64,000 nucleotides of DNA from Bacillota bacterium (GTDB lineage Bacteria > Bacillota > Clostridia > Christensenellales > UMGS416), in assembly GCA_023435705.1 (NCBI GenBank), contig JAEYRH010000008.1, positions 1-64,000 on the forward strand, in the 5' to 3' direction. Below are positions 1 through 8,012 of this stretch, piece by piece (position 1 is the first letter of the stretch; each line of letters begins with the position of its first letter). The notes under the pieces were generated by a model. That model had not been told where the DNA came from, did no database searches, and saw only the letters and a program-made list of their open reading frames with translations. Position numbers and translations under genes: made by a program.

Positions 1-2
1 AC

Positions 3-2372
3 TACAAATACCTGAAGTTTTTGCCTACGGTAGCGAGTACCGGCGGCATCGCCTACGCCACGCTGCAGGAGGCGGTAAACGCGGTAGCTGACGGCGGTAA
101 AATAACGCTGTTTAATAACACCCAGGAGAATGTATCGATCAAGAGCAATAATTCCTTCCAATTGGAGCTGAACAGCTATACCCTGGACGGCGGCACGGGC
201 GTCGCCATAGAAAATAAAGGCTCAGCCAATCTGACAATCTCCGACGATACAGGCTCAGGCGCGGTGCTAGGCCACACGGGGATCAATAGCACAGGCACCG
301 GCGAAATCATCGTATTGAGCGGCAGAATCATAAGCAATGGTGGTTGTGCGATTCGTGGCGATACCGTGACCCTCAGAGGCGGCAGGGTGGAGAACAAGAA
401 TAGTGTCGACCAAGAGGCTATCGTAAGCGACCAAATAAAGATTGAAACCATCTCCAGATATTTGATCATTGCGAGCAGCTATCGGATCATGGGACAGGCC
501 CCTATCTTTCCAGATTCGGCTAGTTATGTATGGCGTACAAATGAAGTTGGAGCCTTTGCCTTGGGGCCGTATGAGTGGAGTGACAGCCATACCTGTGCGT
601 GGTTCTGTGTTGGCTACACCGTGACTTATCACCACGGCGAAAACGGCGCTGGCAGCCAGGCGGCGGGCGCCAAGGCCCACGGCGAATCATTGAAGCTCCC
701 GGGTGCTGTTTTTACCCGGGAGGGCTATAAGCAGACCGGTTGGGCGACCACCGACGGCGGCCCACAGGCCTTTGCCCTAAACGGCAGCTATACCGACAAC
801 GCCGCCGTCGATCTGTACCCTGTCTGGACGATCAACACCTACACCGTGACGCTTCCCACCGGCACAGGCTACACCGTGACGGCGCAAGACGGTTCTTCCT
901 CGCCGGTGGAGCACGGCGGAAGCTACAGCTTCACCGTAGCCATTGGCGACGGCTACCAGAAAGGGGATGACTTCGCGGTCATGGCCAACGGTGTGTCGCT
1001 CACGGCAGACGGCGGCGGCGTGTATACCATTACCGACATCACACAGTCGCAAACCATTACCGTGGAGGGCGTGGTGAAAAACACCTATGCCGTGACCCTT
1101 CCCACCGGCACAGGCTTCACCGTTACGGCGCAAGACGGTTCTTCCTCGCCGGTGGAGCACGGCGGAAGCTACCGCTTCACCGTAGCCATTGCCGACGGCT
1201 ACCACAAGGGGGATGACTTCGCGGTCAAAGCCAACGGCGTGCCGCTCACGGCAAATGACAGCGGCGTGTATACCATCTCCAACATTACGCAAGCGCAGAC
1301 CATTACCGTGGTGGGCGTGGTGGTAAAAACCTACACGGTAACCCTCCCCGCCGGCACAGGCTACACTGTTACAGCGCAGGACGGTTCTTCCTCGCCGGTG
1401 GAGCACGGCGGAAGCTACCGCTTCACCATTGCGATTGCCGACGGCCATTATGCAGGCAGCAGCTTTGCGGTTCAGGCCAACGGCGTGCCGCTCACGGCAG
1501 ACGGCAGCGGCGTGTATACCATTACCGATGTCACGCAGTCGCAAACCATTACCGTGGTGGGCGTGGTGAAAAACACCTACGCTGTGACCCTCCCCACCGG
1601 CACAGGCTACACCGTTACAGCGCAGGACGGTTCTTCCTCGCCCGTGACCCACGGCGGAAGCTACCGCTTCACCGTGGCCATTGCTGACGGCTACCACAAA
1701 GGGGATGACTTCGCGGTCAAAGCCAACGGCGTGCCGCTCACGGCAGACGGCGGCGGCGTCTATACGATCTCCAACATCACGCAAGCACAAACCGTGACCG
1801 TGGAAGGGGTGGAGCAGGATATTCCCGTCCCAACACCGTCGCCGACGCCTCCCCCCTCCGCCGATACGGTGTATAACGACCCAAGCAAAGCCGACGCCAC
1901 GATTTGGCTGACCGGAAGCGGCTTTGCGAGCGATGATCTGCTGATGACGCAAGAGCTCACCGACGGCGGCGATTACAATGCCATGCTCAAGCTGGCGGAC
2001 GGGACTGATGTCTTCGGGGTATATGAAATTTCTCTGCAAAGCGGCACGAAATCCACCGGCAGCGCCATGCACCTGACGTTTGCGCTGGCGGAGCAGTATG
2101 CCGGGCAGACGTTCACTCTGGTGCACAAAAAGGCGGATGGAACCTTCGAATATTTCTATGCCACTGCAGATGCGGATGGCAATGTGAGGTTTGGGCCGCT
2201 GTATGAGCTGTCGCCCTTCATGCTGGTGAAAGGAACGCTGCTGGATGATCTGGACGATATTCCAAAGACCGGTGACGACAGCTCGCCATGGATATGGTGG
2301 CTGCTGTGCGGCGCCAGCGCGGTGGGGGCTGCCCTGCTGCTCATCATGGGCAAACGAAAAGGACGTGCCTGA
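3..2372 (+). CDS. Repeat-rich cell-wall-anchored surface protein (5' end missing)
   Basis: This is an extracellular surface protein whose reading frame is open to the left edge, so the signal peptide and true start lie outside the window. Near residue 200 there is an InlB/Flg_new-type beta repeat (the segment ending DLYPVWT). Four tandem 82-residue repeats follow, then a Pro/Thr/Ser linker (about residue 600), a folded domain of about 130 residues, and a C-terminal sorting signal: IPKTGD, a hydrophobic segment starting SSPWIWW, and a basic tail KRKGRA. The IPKTG motif resembles LPXTG and predicts covalent anchoring by a sortase; a class B-like sortase is encoded 260 bases downstream. Ligand and function are unknown. 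An adhesin or mucus/matrix-binding role is only an inference from the domain style. Confidence 0.85.
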   Translation, partial: YKYLKFLPTVASTGGIAYATLQEAVNAVADGGKITLFNNTQENVSIKSNNSFQLELNSYTLDGGTGVAIENKGSANLTISDDTGSGAVLGHTGINSTGTGEIIVLSGRIISNGGCAIRGDTVTLRGGRVENKNSVDQEAIVSDQIKIETISRYLIIASSYRIMGQAPIFPDSASYVWRTNEVGAFALGPYEWSDSHTCAWFCVGYTVTYHHGENGAGSQAAGAKAHGESLKLPGAVFTREGYKQTGWATTDGGPQAFALNGSYTDNAAVDLYPVWTINTYTVTLPTGTGYTVTAQDGSSSPVEHGGSYSFTVAIGDGYQKGDDFAVMANGVSLTADGGGVYTITDITQSQTITVEGVVKNTYAVTLPTGTGFTVTAQDGSSSPVEHGGSYRFTVAIADGYHKGDDFAVKANGVPLTANDSGVYTISNITQAQTITVVGVVVKTYTVTLPAGTGYTVTAQDGSSSPVEHGGSYRFTIAIADGHYAGSSFAVQANGVPLTADGSGVYTITDVTQSQTITVVGVVKNTYAVTLPTGTGYTVTAQDGSSSPVTHGGSYRFTVAIADGYHKGDDFAVKANGVPLTADGGGVYTISNITQAQTVTVEGVEQDIPVPTPSPTPPPSADTVYNDPSKADATIWLTGSGFASDDLLMTQELTDGGDYNAMLKLADGTDVFGVYEISLQSGTKSTGSAMHLTFALAEQYAGQTFTLVHKKADGTFEYFYATADADGNVRFGPLYELSPFMLVKGTLLDDLDDIPKTGDDSSPWIWWLLCGASAVGAALLLIMGKRKGRA
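837..1820 (+). repeat. Four tandem 246-bp in-frame repeats
   Basis: Four copies begin at 837, 1083, 1329 and 1575, exactly 246 bases (82 codons) apart. Each starts TYTVTLPTGTGY or a close variant and ends TQSQTITV/TQAQTITV. Long stretches are almost identical at the nucleotide level, for example around the AQDGSSSPVEHGG segment, which implies recent duplication or gene conversion. The copy number is likely to vary by recombination. Confidence 0.9.
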
Positions 2373-2385
2373 AAACAGAACCGCA

Positions 2386-2408
2386 GCAGTGTTCACGCAG
2401 AACACTGC
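2386..2408 (+). other. Perfect 9-bp hairpin just after the surface protein stop
   Basis: The arms GCAGTGTTC and GAACACTGC enclose a 5-base loop 14 bases after the stop codon. No T-run follows, so it is at best a weak terminator or an mRNA 3'-end stabiliser. Confidence 0.4.
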
Positions 2409-2419
2409 ATGCTCGCTGA

Positions 2420-2557
2420 CAACAGATAAAACAGAGCGACAGGTGTTCGGTGGATACCTGGTGGTTCATCGGCACAGGCGCAGCGCTGGTGATCGGCGCA
2501 GGCATTTCGGTGGTTTTGATGGCTGACAGGCGGCGTCAGCGTAAAAAAGCGGCGTAG
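2420..2557 (+). pseudogene. Remnant of a second membrane anchor (sorting-signal tail)
   Basis: The forward frame between stops at 2417 and 2555 encodes VDTWWFIGTGAALVIGAG followed by ISVVLMADRRRQRKKAA. This is a hydrophobic membrane segment plus a basic tail, the classic end of an LPXTG-type surface protein. It has no start codon, no upstream folded domain and no sorting motif. It therefore looks like the leftover C-terminus of a deleted neighbouring surface protein, or of an earlier copy of the one just upstream. Expression is unlikely. Confidence 0.6.
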
Positions 2558-2574
2558 ACAGCTCAAAGTGAAGC

Positions 2575-2615
2575 GGAACAGGCGGGGCGGCAAGCCGCCC
2601 CGCCTGTTCCTTTTT
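2575..2615 (+). terminator. Strong rho-independent terminator between surface protein and sortase
   Basis: A 16-bp perfect stem (GGAACAGGCGGGGCGG and its complement) with a CAAG loop is followed directly by TTTTT. It ends the surface-protein transcript and rules out a sortase start upstream of it. Confidence 0.9.
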
Positions 2616-2630
2616 GACAGAGGGTGCACA

Positions 2631-3548
2631 ATGCGGACCAGAAGAAGAACAAGAGCTCCCCTTCGTCTCCCTGATCATTCACCGGGAGTGACGTCCCAGG
2701 CAGGTCATTCCCGGCCAAGCAGTGCGGGCAAAGCGCTTTTTCCGCGCCTGCGTTTGGTACTGCTCATTTGCTTATCGGCTGCTTTCGTGTTTTCGGTCAC
2801 GATGCTGATTCGGCACTATGCTTCCGGAGCACGGGAGGAGCTCGCGCTCAAAAAACTGACGACACTTGTGGCGAGTCACACACAAACGCCCATGGCTTCC
2901 GCTGTTCCCGGTAATGTGGTCGAGCCTGCGCCGACACCCAAAGCGCCTGTCATCATGGATCGGTACAGGGAGTTGTATCAGCAAAACCCTGACATGGTGG
3001 GCTGGATCCGCATTGCTGGAACGAAAATCGATTATCCCGTGATGTACACGGGGGATGACTTCTACTTATCCCACGGTTTTGACAAAAAAGCATCGAGGAG
3101 CGGAGTCCCCTTTATCGATAAGCGATGCTCCGTCTGGCCGATGGGCACCAACACCATCCTCTACGGCCACCACATGAAAAACGGCACAATGTTTGCCGGG
3201 CTGGAGAAGTACAAGTCTGAAAAGTATTACAAAGAGCATCCGGTGATCCAGCTTGACACACTGTATGAGCAGCAGGAGTATGAGATTGTCGCGGTGTTCG
3301 AAAGTCAGATCTTCCGCAAAAGCGAGACGGTCTTCAAGCACTACAACTTCCTGCACGCCGCGAGCGAAGCGGAGTTCAACGAGTATATCAGCGGCATCAG
3401 GGTGCTTGCCCTGTATGATACAGGCGTCGCCGCATTCTACGGCGACTCCCTTTTGACACTGGTAACCTGCGCGTATCATACGGAGAACGGACAGTTTGTG
3501 GTGGTGGCGAGAAAACGGGCGACTTCTGCCTTTGACGCAGGTGGATGA
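2631..3548 (+). CDS. srtB: Class B-type sortase
   Basis: This membrane-bound cysteine transpeptidase attaches surface proteins to peptidoglycan. The N-terminus is basic (MRTRRRTR), with a membrane segment at about residues 44-64 (RLVLLICLSAAFVFSV). The sortase B fold begins at NPDMVGWIRI. The catalytic His is in LYGHHMKNG, the catalytic Cys in TLVTCAYH and the Arg in VVVARKR. The length, 305 residues, is usual for SrtB. The start chosen is the ATG at 2631, just after the terminator, with AGAGGG six bases upstream; a longer reading to 2568 would be encoded by the terminator stem and is rejected. The likely substrate is the IPKTG protein upstream. The gene must have its own promoter or depend on read-through. 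Confidence 0.9.
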   Translation: MRTRRRTRAPLRLPDHSPGVTSQAGHSRPSSAGKALFPRLRLVLLICLSAAFVFSVTMLIRHYASGAREELALKKLTTLVASHTQTPMASAVPGNVVEPAPTPKAPVIMDRYRELYQQNPDMVGWIRIAGTKIDYPVMYTGDDFYLSHGFDKKASRSGVPFIDKRCSVWPMGTNTILYGHHMKNGTMFAGLEKYKSEKYYKEHPVIQLDTLYEQQEYEIVAVFESQIFRKSETVFKHYNFLHAASEAEFNEYISGIRVLALYDTGVAAFYGDSLLTLVTCAYHTENGQFVVVARKRATSAFDAGG

Positions 3549-3753
3549 ATTGCTATCGAACGCCACTTAATAGGTGCCCTTTACCAGTAGGTAAGAGGAG
3601 TCCAACTTCGTGTTATCAGCCGGCGACTTTCTGGATAGGGAGTAGTAGTTTCGTGTTATAAACATTTCTTGCTCTCAGGCTTTAATGCAAACGCCGTTGC
3701 AAAGCATGCATATTCTAATTGCGCTACGCTGCCCACGGCCAATAATTTTAGTA

Positions 3754-3759
3754 TATAAT
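3754..3759 (+). promoter_or_regulatory. Possible -10 element for the DUF4317 gene
   Basis: A consensus TATAAT lies 30 bases upstream of the TTG start in an AT-rich spacer. No good -35 is placed correctly (the best TTGCGC is too far away), so the assignment is tentative. The rest of the 3549-3788 gap holds no gene but contains short repeated words (CGTGTTAT, AGGTGCCCT) that recur after the gene. Confidence 0.4.
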
Positions 3760-3788
3760 GGTTGCACAAATTTCGCGGGAGGCATTCA

Positions 3789-4961
3789 TTGAACAAGCAG
3801 GATATTTCGGGATTACGGAAAGAATTTAAAGTTGACGGTTCATACTTGGAGATCAAGCAAATATACAGCGTATTCATTGAGGCGCAGTCCAGGGAGGCCA
3901 TTCACAGGGAGGGCGGCCTGTTTGAAACGAGAGAGGACGAGGTGCAGGAGCTGTTCCTGGGTAACTTCAAAAAGCTGCTGACGGGCGGCCTGGATTCCAA
4001 GGTCTTCGAATTGCGGTTCAACTCGAGCGAAGATGAAGAATCCGGCCAGCGCCTGCTCTACGGCTTTCTGAAAAACGAGTCCATCGAGCAATTCGCCGCG
4101 GTTGCAGACAAGGTGATCGCCAAGATAGCGGAAGTCTATTGGTATGAGAGCGACGTTGTGATCAACTTCATCAAGGCCCAGTATCGCAAAGCCTATAAAA
4201 AGAAGGACAGCCAACTGGGCGCGTCGGACGATGGAGCGGGTTTTGACGATACACAATACGCCCACGAGTTCGTGATGTGCAGCATCAACAAAGCCGCTGC
4301 CCCGAAGCGCGTGCTCCGGTTCGACCCCCCGAGCGGGATCTTCACCGCAAGCTCCGCGCTGGAGATCGTAGTCAACCTGGACTCGCCGCTGGAAGGGTTC
4401 ATGTTCCCCGCCTTCACCGATAACCTCTCGGACGTAAACAGCGTGATCTACTACACCGCAAAGGCAAACCAGCGGAACGTCCCGTTCATCGAGACGGTGC
4501 TTGACTGCTCCTGCACGCTGTCTGCCAGCGAGGAAAAAGGTAAGTTCGATGAAATCATCAAGGCCGCCGTGGGCGAAAAGGCAACGTCGGAGACGATCAA
4601 AGGCATTTATGAGCAAATCAACGACACGATCGCCTACGCGAGCGAAGAGGAGACCCCGACCGTCTCCATGAGGGCGATCGAGACGATCCTGAAAGACAAC
4701 GGGGTGGATACATCCACCTTTGAAACGATTTATTCGGATATCACCGGCGGAGGTTTTGATTTCAAGGCCACCAACATCATCCCGGATTACAGCTCGAAAT
4801 CGCTGAAGATCGAAACGACCAACGCGAACATCGCGATCAGCCCCCAGAACCTGAACGCGCTGAAAATGGTGACTGACAGCCGGGGGGTCAAATGCCTGCT
4901 CATTGAGGTTGGGGAGGACGTGGAAATCAACGGGGTTGTGCTTGCGACGGAGCCGATATAG
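3789..4961 (+). CDS. DUF4317 family protein
   Basis: The protein has 390 residues and is recognisable by its N-terminus (MNKQDISGLRKEFK) and the LFLGNFKKLLTGGLD segment as a DUF4317 protein, a cytosolic family common in Clostridia with no established function. There is no signal peptide or membrane segment. The start is TTG at 3789, because GGGAGG sits six bases upstream and family members begin MNK(K/Q)DI; a TTG 27 bases further upstream lacks a binding site. The gene stands alone between AT-rich spacers, followed by a hairpin and a tRNA remnant, and may be part of an integrated element. Confidence 0.75.
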   Translation: MNKQDISGLRKEFKVDGSYLEIKQIYSVFIEAQSREAIHREGGLFETREDEVQELFLGNFKKLLTGGLDSKVFELRFNSSEDEESGQRLLYGFLKNESIEQFAAVADKVIAKIAEVYWYESDVVINFIKAQYRKAYKKKDSQLGASDDGAGFDDTQYAHEFVMCSINKAAAPKRVLRFDPPSGIFTASSALEIVVNLDSPLEGFMFPAFTDNLSDVNSVIYYTAKANQRNVPFIETVLDCSCTLSASEEKGKFDEIIKAAVGEKATSETIKGIYEQINDTIAYASEEETPTVSMRAIETILKDNGVDTSTFETIYSDITGGGFDFKATNIIPDYSSKSLKIETTNANIAISPQNLNALKMVTDSRGVKCLLIEVGEDVEINGVVLATEPI

Positions 4962-5037
4962 AATAACGCTTATGTTAGTTGTGGCTCGTGTTATAAGAGG
5001 TGCCCTATAATCAGCTTTTTGAATATCGCATATTTAT

Positions 5038-5067
5038 GAACCCCCTGTTCTCTAGAGCAGGGGGTTC
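5038..5067 (+). terminator. Hairpin downstream of the DUF4317 gene
   Basis: The arms GAACCCCCTG and CAGGGGGTTC are a perfect 10-bp stem with a 10-base loop, 77 bases after the stop. There is no clear T-run, so termination would be inefficient. Confidence 0.5.
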
Positions 5068-5138
5068 AGTTGGAACAACATAATAGCTAGGGTTTCGGGA
5101 GATTGCAATTTTCTGCAACAACACGCAAGCGAGACTTC

Positions 5139-5174
5139 AGGGTGTCCTGGGTTCGAGCCGCGGATGGCCCACCA
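5139..5174 (+). pseudogene. 3' end of a tRNA gene (remnant, possible attachment site)
   Basis: The segment reads as the T-arm and acceptor 3' strand of a tRNA. The T stem is at 5147-5151 and 5159-5163 (one mismatch), the T loop is TTCGAGC, the acceptor 3' strand is ATGGCCC, followed by discriminator A and an encoded CCA at 5172-5174. A terminator typical of tRNA genes follows at once. No matching acceptor 5' strand (GGGCCAT), D-arm or anticodon arm is found within the preceding 100 bases, so it is a truncated copy. Such fragments are left when an integrative element recombines into the 3' end of a tRNA gene. Confidence 0.5.
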
Positions 5175-5179
5175 AAAAA

Positions 5180-5210
5180 CCCCAGCAACCATGCGGTTGC
5201 TGGGGTTTTG
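5180..5210 (+). terminator. Rho-independent terminator after the tRNA remnant
   Basis: An 11-bp perfect stem (CCCCAGCAACC and GGTTGCTGGGG) with an ATGC loop is followed by TTTTGCTTTG. Its position directly after CCA supports a former tRNA transcription unit. Confidence 0.85.
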
Positions 5211-5287
5211 CTTTGTCTTTGTGATTCAACTCTGTATGTCTTGACTGCCAAATGTTATATACGGTGCTTATTTGAAAAGGGGCACAC

Positions 5288-6598
5288 TCATACCCCTGTA
5301 AGCCCGGCGATGGCCGTGCCCAGCAGCGAGGCATTTTCCACCTCAATGAAGTCGGCATAAAGGCCTAATTCATCATTGAGAAAAACCTTCACATAATGCT
5401 CCAGCTTGCTCCGGAACAGCTTGGTCTTGTGAAACATCGTGCCGTCGGCGGTGATGCACACAGGCCTGCAGGGGTCCTGCCCCGCCCCGGATTTTTGGAT
5501 CACGGCAGCCAGGTTCACGGCAACAAACCGTGCAGCCCGCTCATAAAGGCCGTCAATCAGGTAATATGCGGCCACACGATCCTCCGCGCTCTCAAGGCAC
5601 CTGGCAAGCATACCGACACCATAGGGCTCATCGAGGAATTCGTTCACATCCTTAGTGGCAAAGCCTTTCAGCCCGATCAGCTTCTCATAAGCCTGGCCCG
5701 AAAGCAGCTGGGCCTTTGCAGCAGCTTTCAATACCTCCAACGCCAGTTCACCGAAATAGCCGCCGGAAATCATTTTCTCAAACGGATGCACGCCGGGGTT
5801 GGCGGTCTGGGCATCAAAGGCCCTGTCCACCACACCCTGCGGCGCTTTGTCGTAGGCACCCGACTCAATGTTAATGATCATCGCACCTTCTGGCGCTATC
5901 CCCACAGTCTTTTTGATGTTGGCGTTGCGCTCAATGTAGCAGGTATTGGTGCCGGTGCCCAGGATGAAGCCGATGTAGCTGCCATAAGGATGGTTAGCCC
6001 GGGCGGCTTTCCCGGCCAGCAGCGTGGCAACGGTGTCGTTGAGGAGGATGATAGACTTACCCGCCTCATATCCCGCCGCTGCAACCGCTTCCAGCAGGCC
6101 CTTGCCGATGAGCCCGCCTTCCACGCCATCCACCTGCACTTCCTTGACAAAGCGGATGAGCTTGCCGTCGCCATTGGGCAGAATCTCAGTGGGATAAGAA
6201 AAGCAGAAACCAATCTTTTGGGCCATGGGCAGCAGAGGTGCAAGGTAACCGGCAATCGTATCAAAAAACTCATTGCGTTTGATGCGACCATTGGTGCCCG
6301 GCATTGGGAAACGCCGGAAACCCTCCACAACCGGTCTTTTTTGCTCATCAAAATGGATCACAGCCACGCGCAGGTTGGTGCCGCCGGCGTCAATGGCGAT
6401 CACAGGCTCTCCCACAGGGATCTCCTTGCCCACACCCACATAGGTCGGGATCATCTCCAGCGACCCGCTGCACCCCTCCAGGCCTGTCTCCATCTCGGCC
6501 ACAAAGGCACGCACACCGGCAGCCATGTCAAAAGACTCAGCGGACATACCCTGGGTGCGCAAGAAATCGCAGGCGTTCTGCCGGATTGCCAGTTCCAT
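5288..6598 (-). CDS. Hexokinase (eukaryotic-type fold)
   Basis: It phosphorylates glucose or related hexoses with ATP at the entry to glycolysis. The 436-residue protein follows the eukaryotic hexokinase family (Hexokinase_1/Hexokinase_2) rather than the bacterial ROK or Glk types. Its features are phosphate-1 loop IDAGGTNLRVAV (about residue 68), GFCFSYP, the catalytic-Asp segment LLNDTVATLLAG, phosphate-2 loop GFILGTGTN and the signature HPFEKMISGGYFGEL. ATG at 6598 has GGGAGAA six bases upstream. It is a monocistronic unit convergent with the tRNA terminator. Substrate range cannot be read from the sequence. Confidence 0.88.
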   Translation of the reverse strand: MELAIRQNACDFLRTQGMSAESFDMAAGVRAFVAEMETGLEGCSGSLEMIPTYVGVGKEIPVGEPVIAIDAGGTNLRVAVIHFDEQKRPVVEGFRRFPMPGTNGRIKRNEFFDTIAGYLAPLLPMAQKIGFCFSYPTEILPNGDGKLIRFVKEVQVDGVEGGLIGKGLLEAVAAAGYEAGKSIILLNDTVATLLAGKAARANHPYGSYIGFILGTGTNTCYIERNANIKKTVGIAPEGAMIINIESGAYDKAPQGVVDRAFDAQTANPGVHPFEKMISGGYFGELALEVLKAAAKAQLLSGQAYEKLIGLKGFATKDVNEFLDEPYGVGMLARCLESAEDRVAAYYLIDGLYERAARFVAVNLAAVIQKSGAGQDPCRPVCITADGTMFHKTKLFRSKLEHYVKVFLNDELGLYADFIEVENASLLGTAIAGLTGV

Positions 6599-6674
6599 CT
6601 GTTATTCTCCCAACACTGCATATTCCGGTTTATTGTAACCGATATCGCATTTGGATGGAATACACTGCAACAGC

Positions 6675-6704
6675 AAACCGCCTGCGGAGGCCCGCAGGCG
6701 GTTT
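6675..6704 (-). terminator. Terminator after cheD
   Basis: The arms AAACCGCCTGCGG and CCGCAGGCGGTTT form a perfect 13-bp stem with a 4-base loop, 26 bases beyond the cheD stop and upstream of the hexokinase. The U-run on the minus strand is short, so it is a modest terminator. Confidence 0.7.
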
Positions 6705-6729
6705 TATGCCCTTAACATAATCCAACCCT

Positions 6730-7206
6730 TTATATTGCCTTGACGCCTCGCATCGCCGTCTTCACATTCACAGAACCATCATTGGCGAAGAATTCCACGG
6801 TGCGGCCATAATCTTTGCCTGTGTCTTCCGCCACAATCGGGATTCGGAGCCGGTCCAGCTGCTCCTTGACGGCCAGCACATTGCGCTCGCCCACATTGAT
6901 ACCGCTAGCACCGCCAAAGAGCTTTGCGCCTCCGGTGAGCTTGGCGACGATCCGCCTGCGGGATGCGCCGGAGCGCTCCATGCGCTCAATGAGCGCGCCC
7001 ACCGCCGTGTCAGCAAATTTCATCACATTGTTGTCGCTGGGGCACATCGAGGAGTCTGGCAGCAGGATGTGGGAAAGGCCCGCCACGCCTGCCACGCCGT
7101 CATACAGGCAAATGCCCACGCAGGAACCAAGGGCATATGTCACGAGCATGTTGGGCCTGGAAACCACATTCATGTCGGAGATGCCCACAACGACAGCATT
7201 ATCCAT
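6730..7206 (-). CDS. cheD: Chemoreceptor glutamine deamidase CheD
   Basis: CheD deamidates glutamines of chemoreceptors and binds CheC, linking adaptation to CheY-P dephosphorylation. The 158-residue protein shows the family core: the Cys of LGSCVGICLYD, the His of LSHILLPDS and the Thr of LTGGAKLFGG, which form the catalytic triad, and then IGE-like motif INVGERN. Its ATG overlaps the end of cheC by 8 bases (ATGGATAA), so the two are translationally coupled. No CheA, CheY or receptor is present in the window. Confidence 0.92.
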   Translation of the reverse strand: MDNAVVVGISDMNVVSRPNMLVTYALGSCVGICLYDGVAGVAGLSHILLPDSSMCPSDNNVMKFADTAVGALIERMERSGASRRRIVAKLTGGAKLFGGASGINVGERNVLAVKEQLDRLRIPIVAEDTGKDYGRTVEFFANDGSVNVKTAMRGVKAI

Positions 7207-7822
7207 TCTCCCCTCCCAGGCGCTTGAGTATCAACTGAAGCGATTCGGGAAGGGGTATGATGAGCAGGTGGCAGCTGACCTGGTAGTCGCCGCTGTCGAA
7301 GTCCTCCTTGACGAAAAGCACCGTATCACCGATTGCGCCGAACACCGCGGCAGGATAATTCAGGATCGCCCCCACCATGTCGATTGCGATTTCCGGCGGG
7401 GAAATGTGGATGGTCATATTCGACATCTCCGCCAGCGCGTTGACATAGGCGCCGGCGATGATGTTGCCAATCTCCTTGAACATAGACATATCCATGTCGT
7501 CAATCTGGGACCAGTCGCTGATTTCCTTGTTGAGCAGCACGCCCAGCAGCGTGTGGATCAACTTTTTCTCCAGGATAAACATCAGGATGCCCTCAATGTC
7601 ACCCTCGATTGCCAGCAAAACACCGGCTACCTCGTTTTCCGGACCGCCCAGCACTTCTGCCACCTGGCCAATGCCAGTGATCTGCAGATCGGGCACAGAC
7701 ATCAACACGCGGTCTGCCAGAATATCTGCCAATGCGGTCGCTGCATTGCCAGCACCAATGTTTGTGATTTCCTTCAGCATGTCCATCTGAAGTGGATTAA
7801 GATCGTACCTGTTCAGCGACAT
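7199..7822 (-). CDS. cheC: CheY-P phosphatase CheC
   Basis: CheC dephosphorylates CheY-P and modulates CheD. The 207 residues contain both family active-site helices, EITNIGAGNAATAL (about residue 18) and EIGNIIAGAYVNAL (about residue 116), each keeping the E..N pair, so both phosphatase sites look intact. ATG at 7822 has GAGGTGG just upstream. It forms a two-gene operon with cheD, isolated from other chemotaxis genes in this window. Confidence 0.92.
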   Translation of the reverse strand: MSLNRYDLNPLQMDMLKEITNIGAGNAATALADILADRVLMSVPDLQITGIGQVAEVLGGPENEVAGVLLAIEGDIEGILMFILEKKLIHTLLGVLLNKEISDWSQIDDMDMSMFKEIGNIIAGAYVNALAEMSNMTIHISPPEIAIDMVGAILNYPAAVFGAIGDTVLFVKEDFDSGDYQVSCHLLIIPLPESLQLILKRLGGENG

Positions 7823-7946
7823 CTGCCACCTCTGAGGATATATTGTTGCGCAATCCGATGAGGACGCGATTCATTCCTTAGATGCCCAAAAAAACCCCAT
7901 ATAAACAGAATTCGACCTCATATGCCCAAAATCGCTTGCTATCCTA

Positions 7947-7972
7947 TTGACATAAAGGCAAAGCTGTATGAT
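7947..7972 (+). promoter_or_regulatory. Possible promoter for comFB
   Basis: A perfect -35 TTGACA at 7947 is followed by TATGAT at 7967. The 14-base spacing is short for a vegetative promoter, so the exact -10 is uncertain. Confidence 0.4.
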
Positions 7973-8012
7973 CATGGATCTGCAAGAATAATCTGGCAAT
8001 GGGAGCATGCTC

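Noticed and set aside
837..1820. Tandem 246-bp repeats considered as a mobile or regulatory repeat
   Set aside because: They are in frame, multiples of three and encode a consistent protein module, so they are protein-domain repeats.
777..2405. Long minus-strand open frame (542 codons) opposite the surface protein
   Set aside because: It mirrors the tandem repeats of the plus-strand gene, is rich in His/Arg/Gly with no domain, and runs through the anchor region. The plus strand has the sorting signal and consistent codon use.
2568..2630. N-terminal extension of the sortase starting at 2568
   Set aside because: The extension would be translated from a perfect 16-bp terminator stem and T-run; the ATG at 2631 has its own binding site and gives a normal sortase B length.
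5139..5174. Considered as a complete tRNA gene
   Set aside because: No acceptor 5' strand, D-arm or anticodon arm can be found upstream within a normal tRNA length.
5396..6715. Plus-strand open frame of 439 codons over the hexokinase
   Set aside because: It is an antisense reading of a GC-rich gene; the minus strand carries all hexokinase motifs and a proper binding site.
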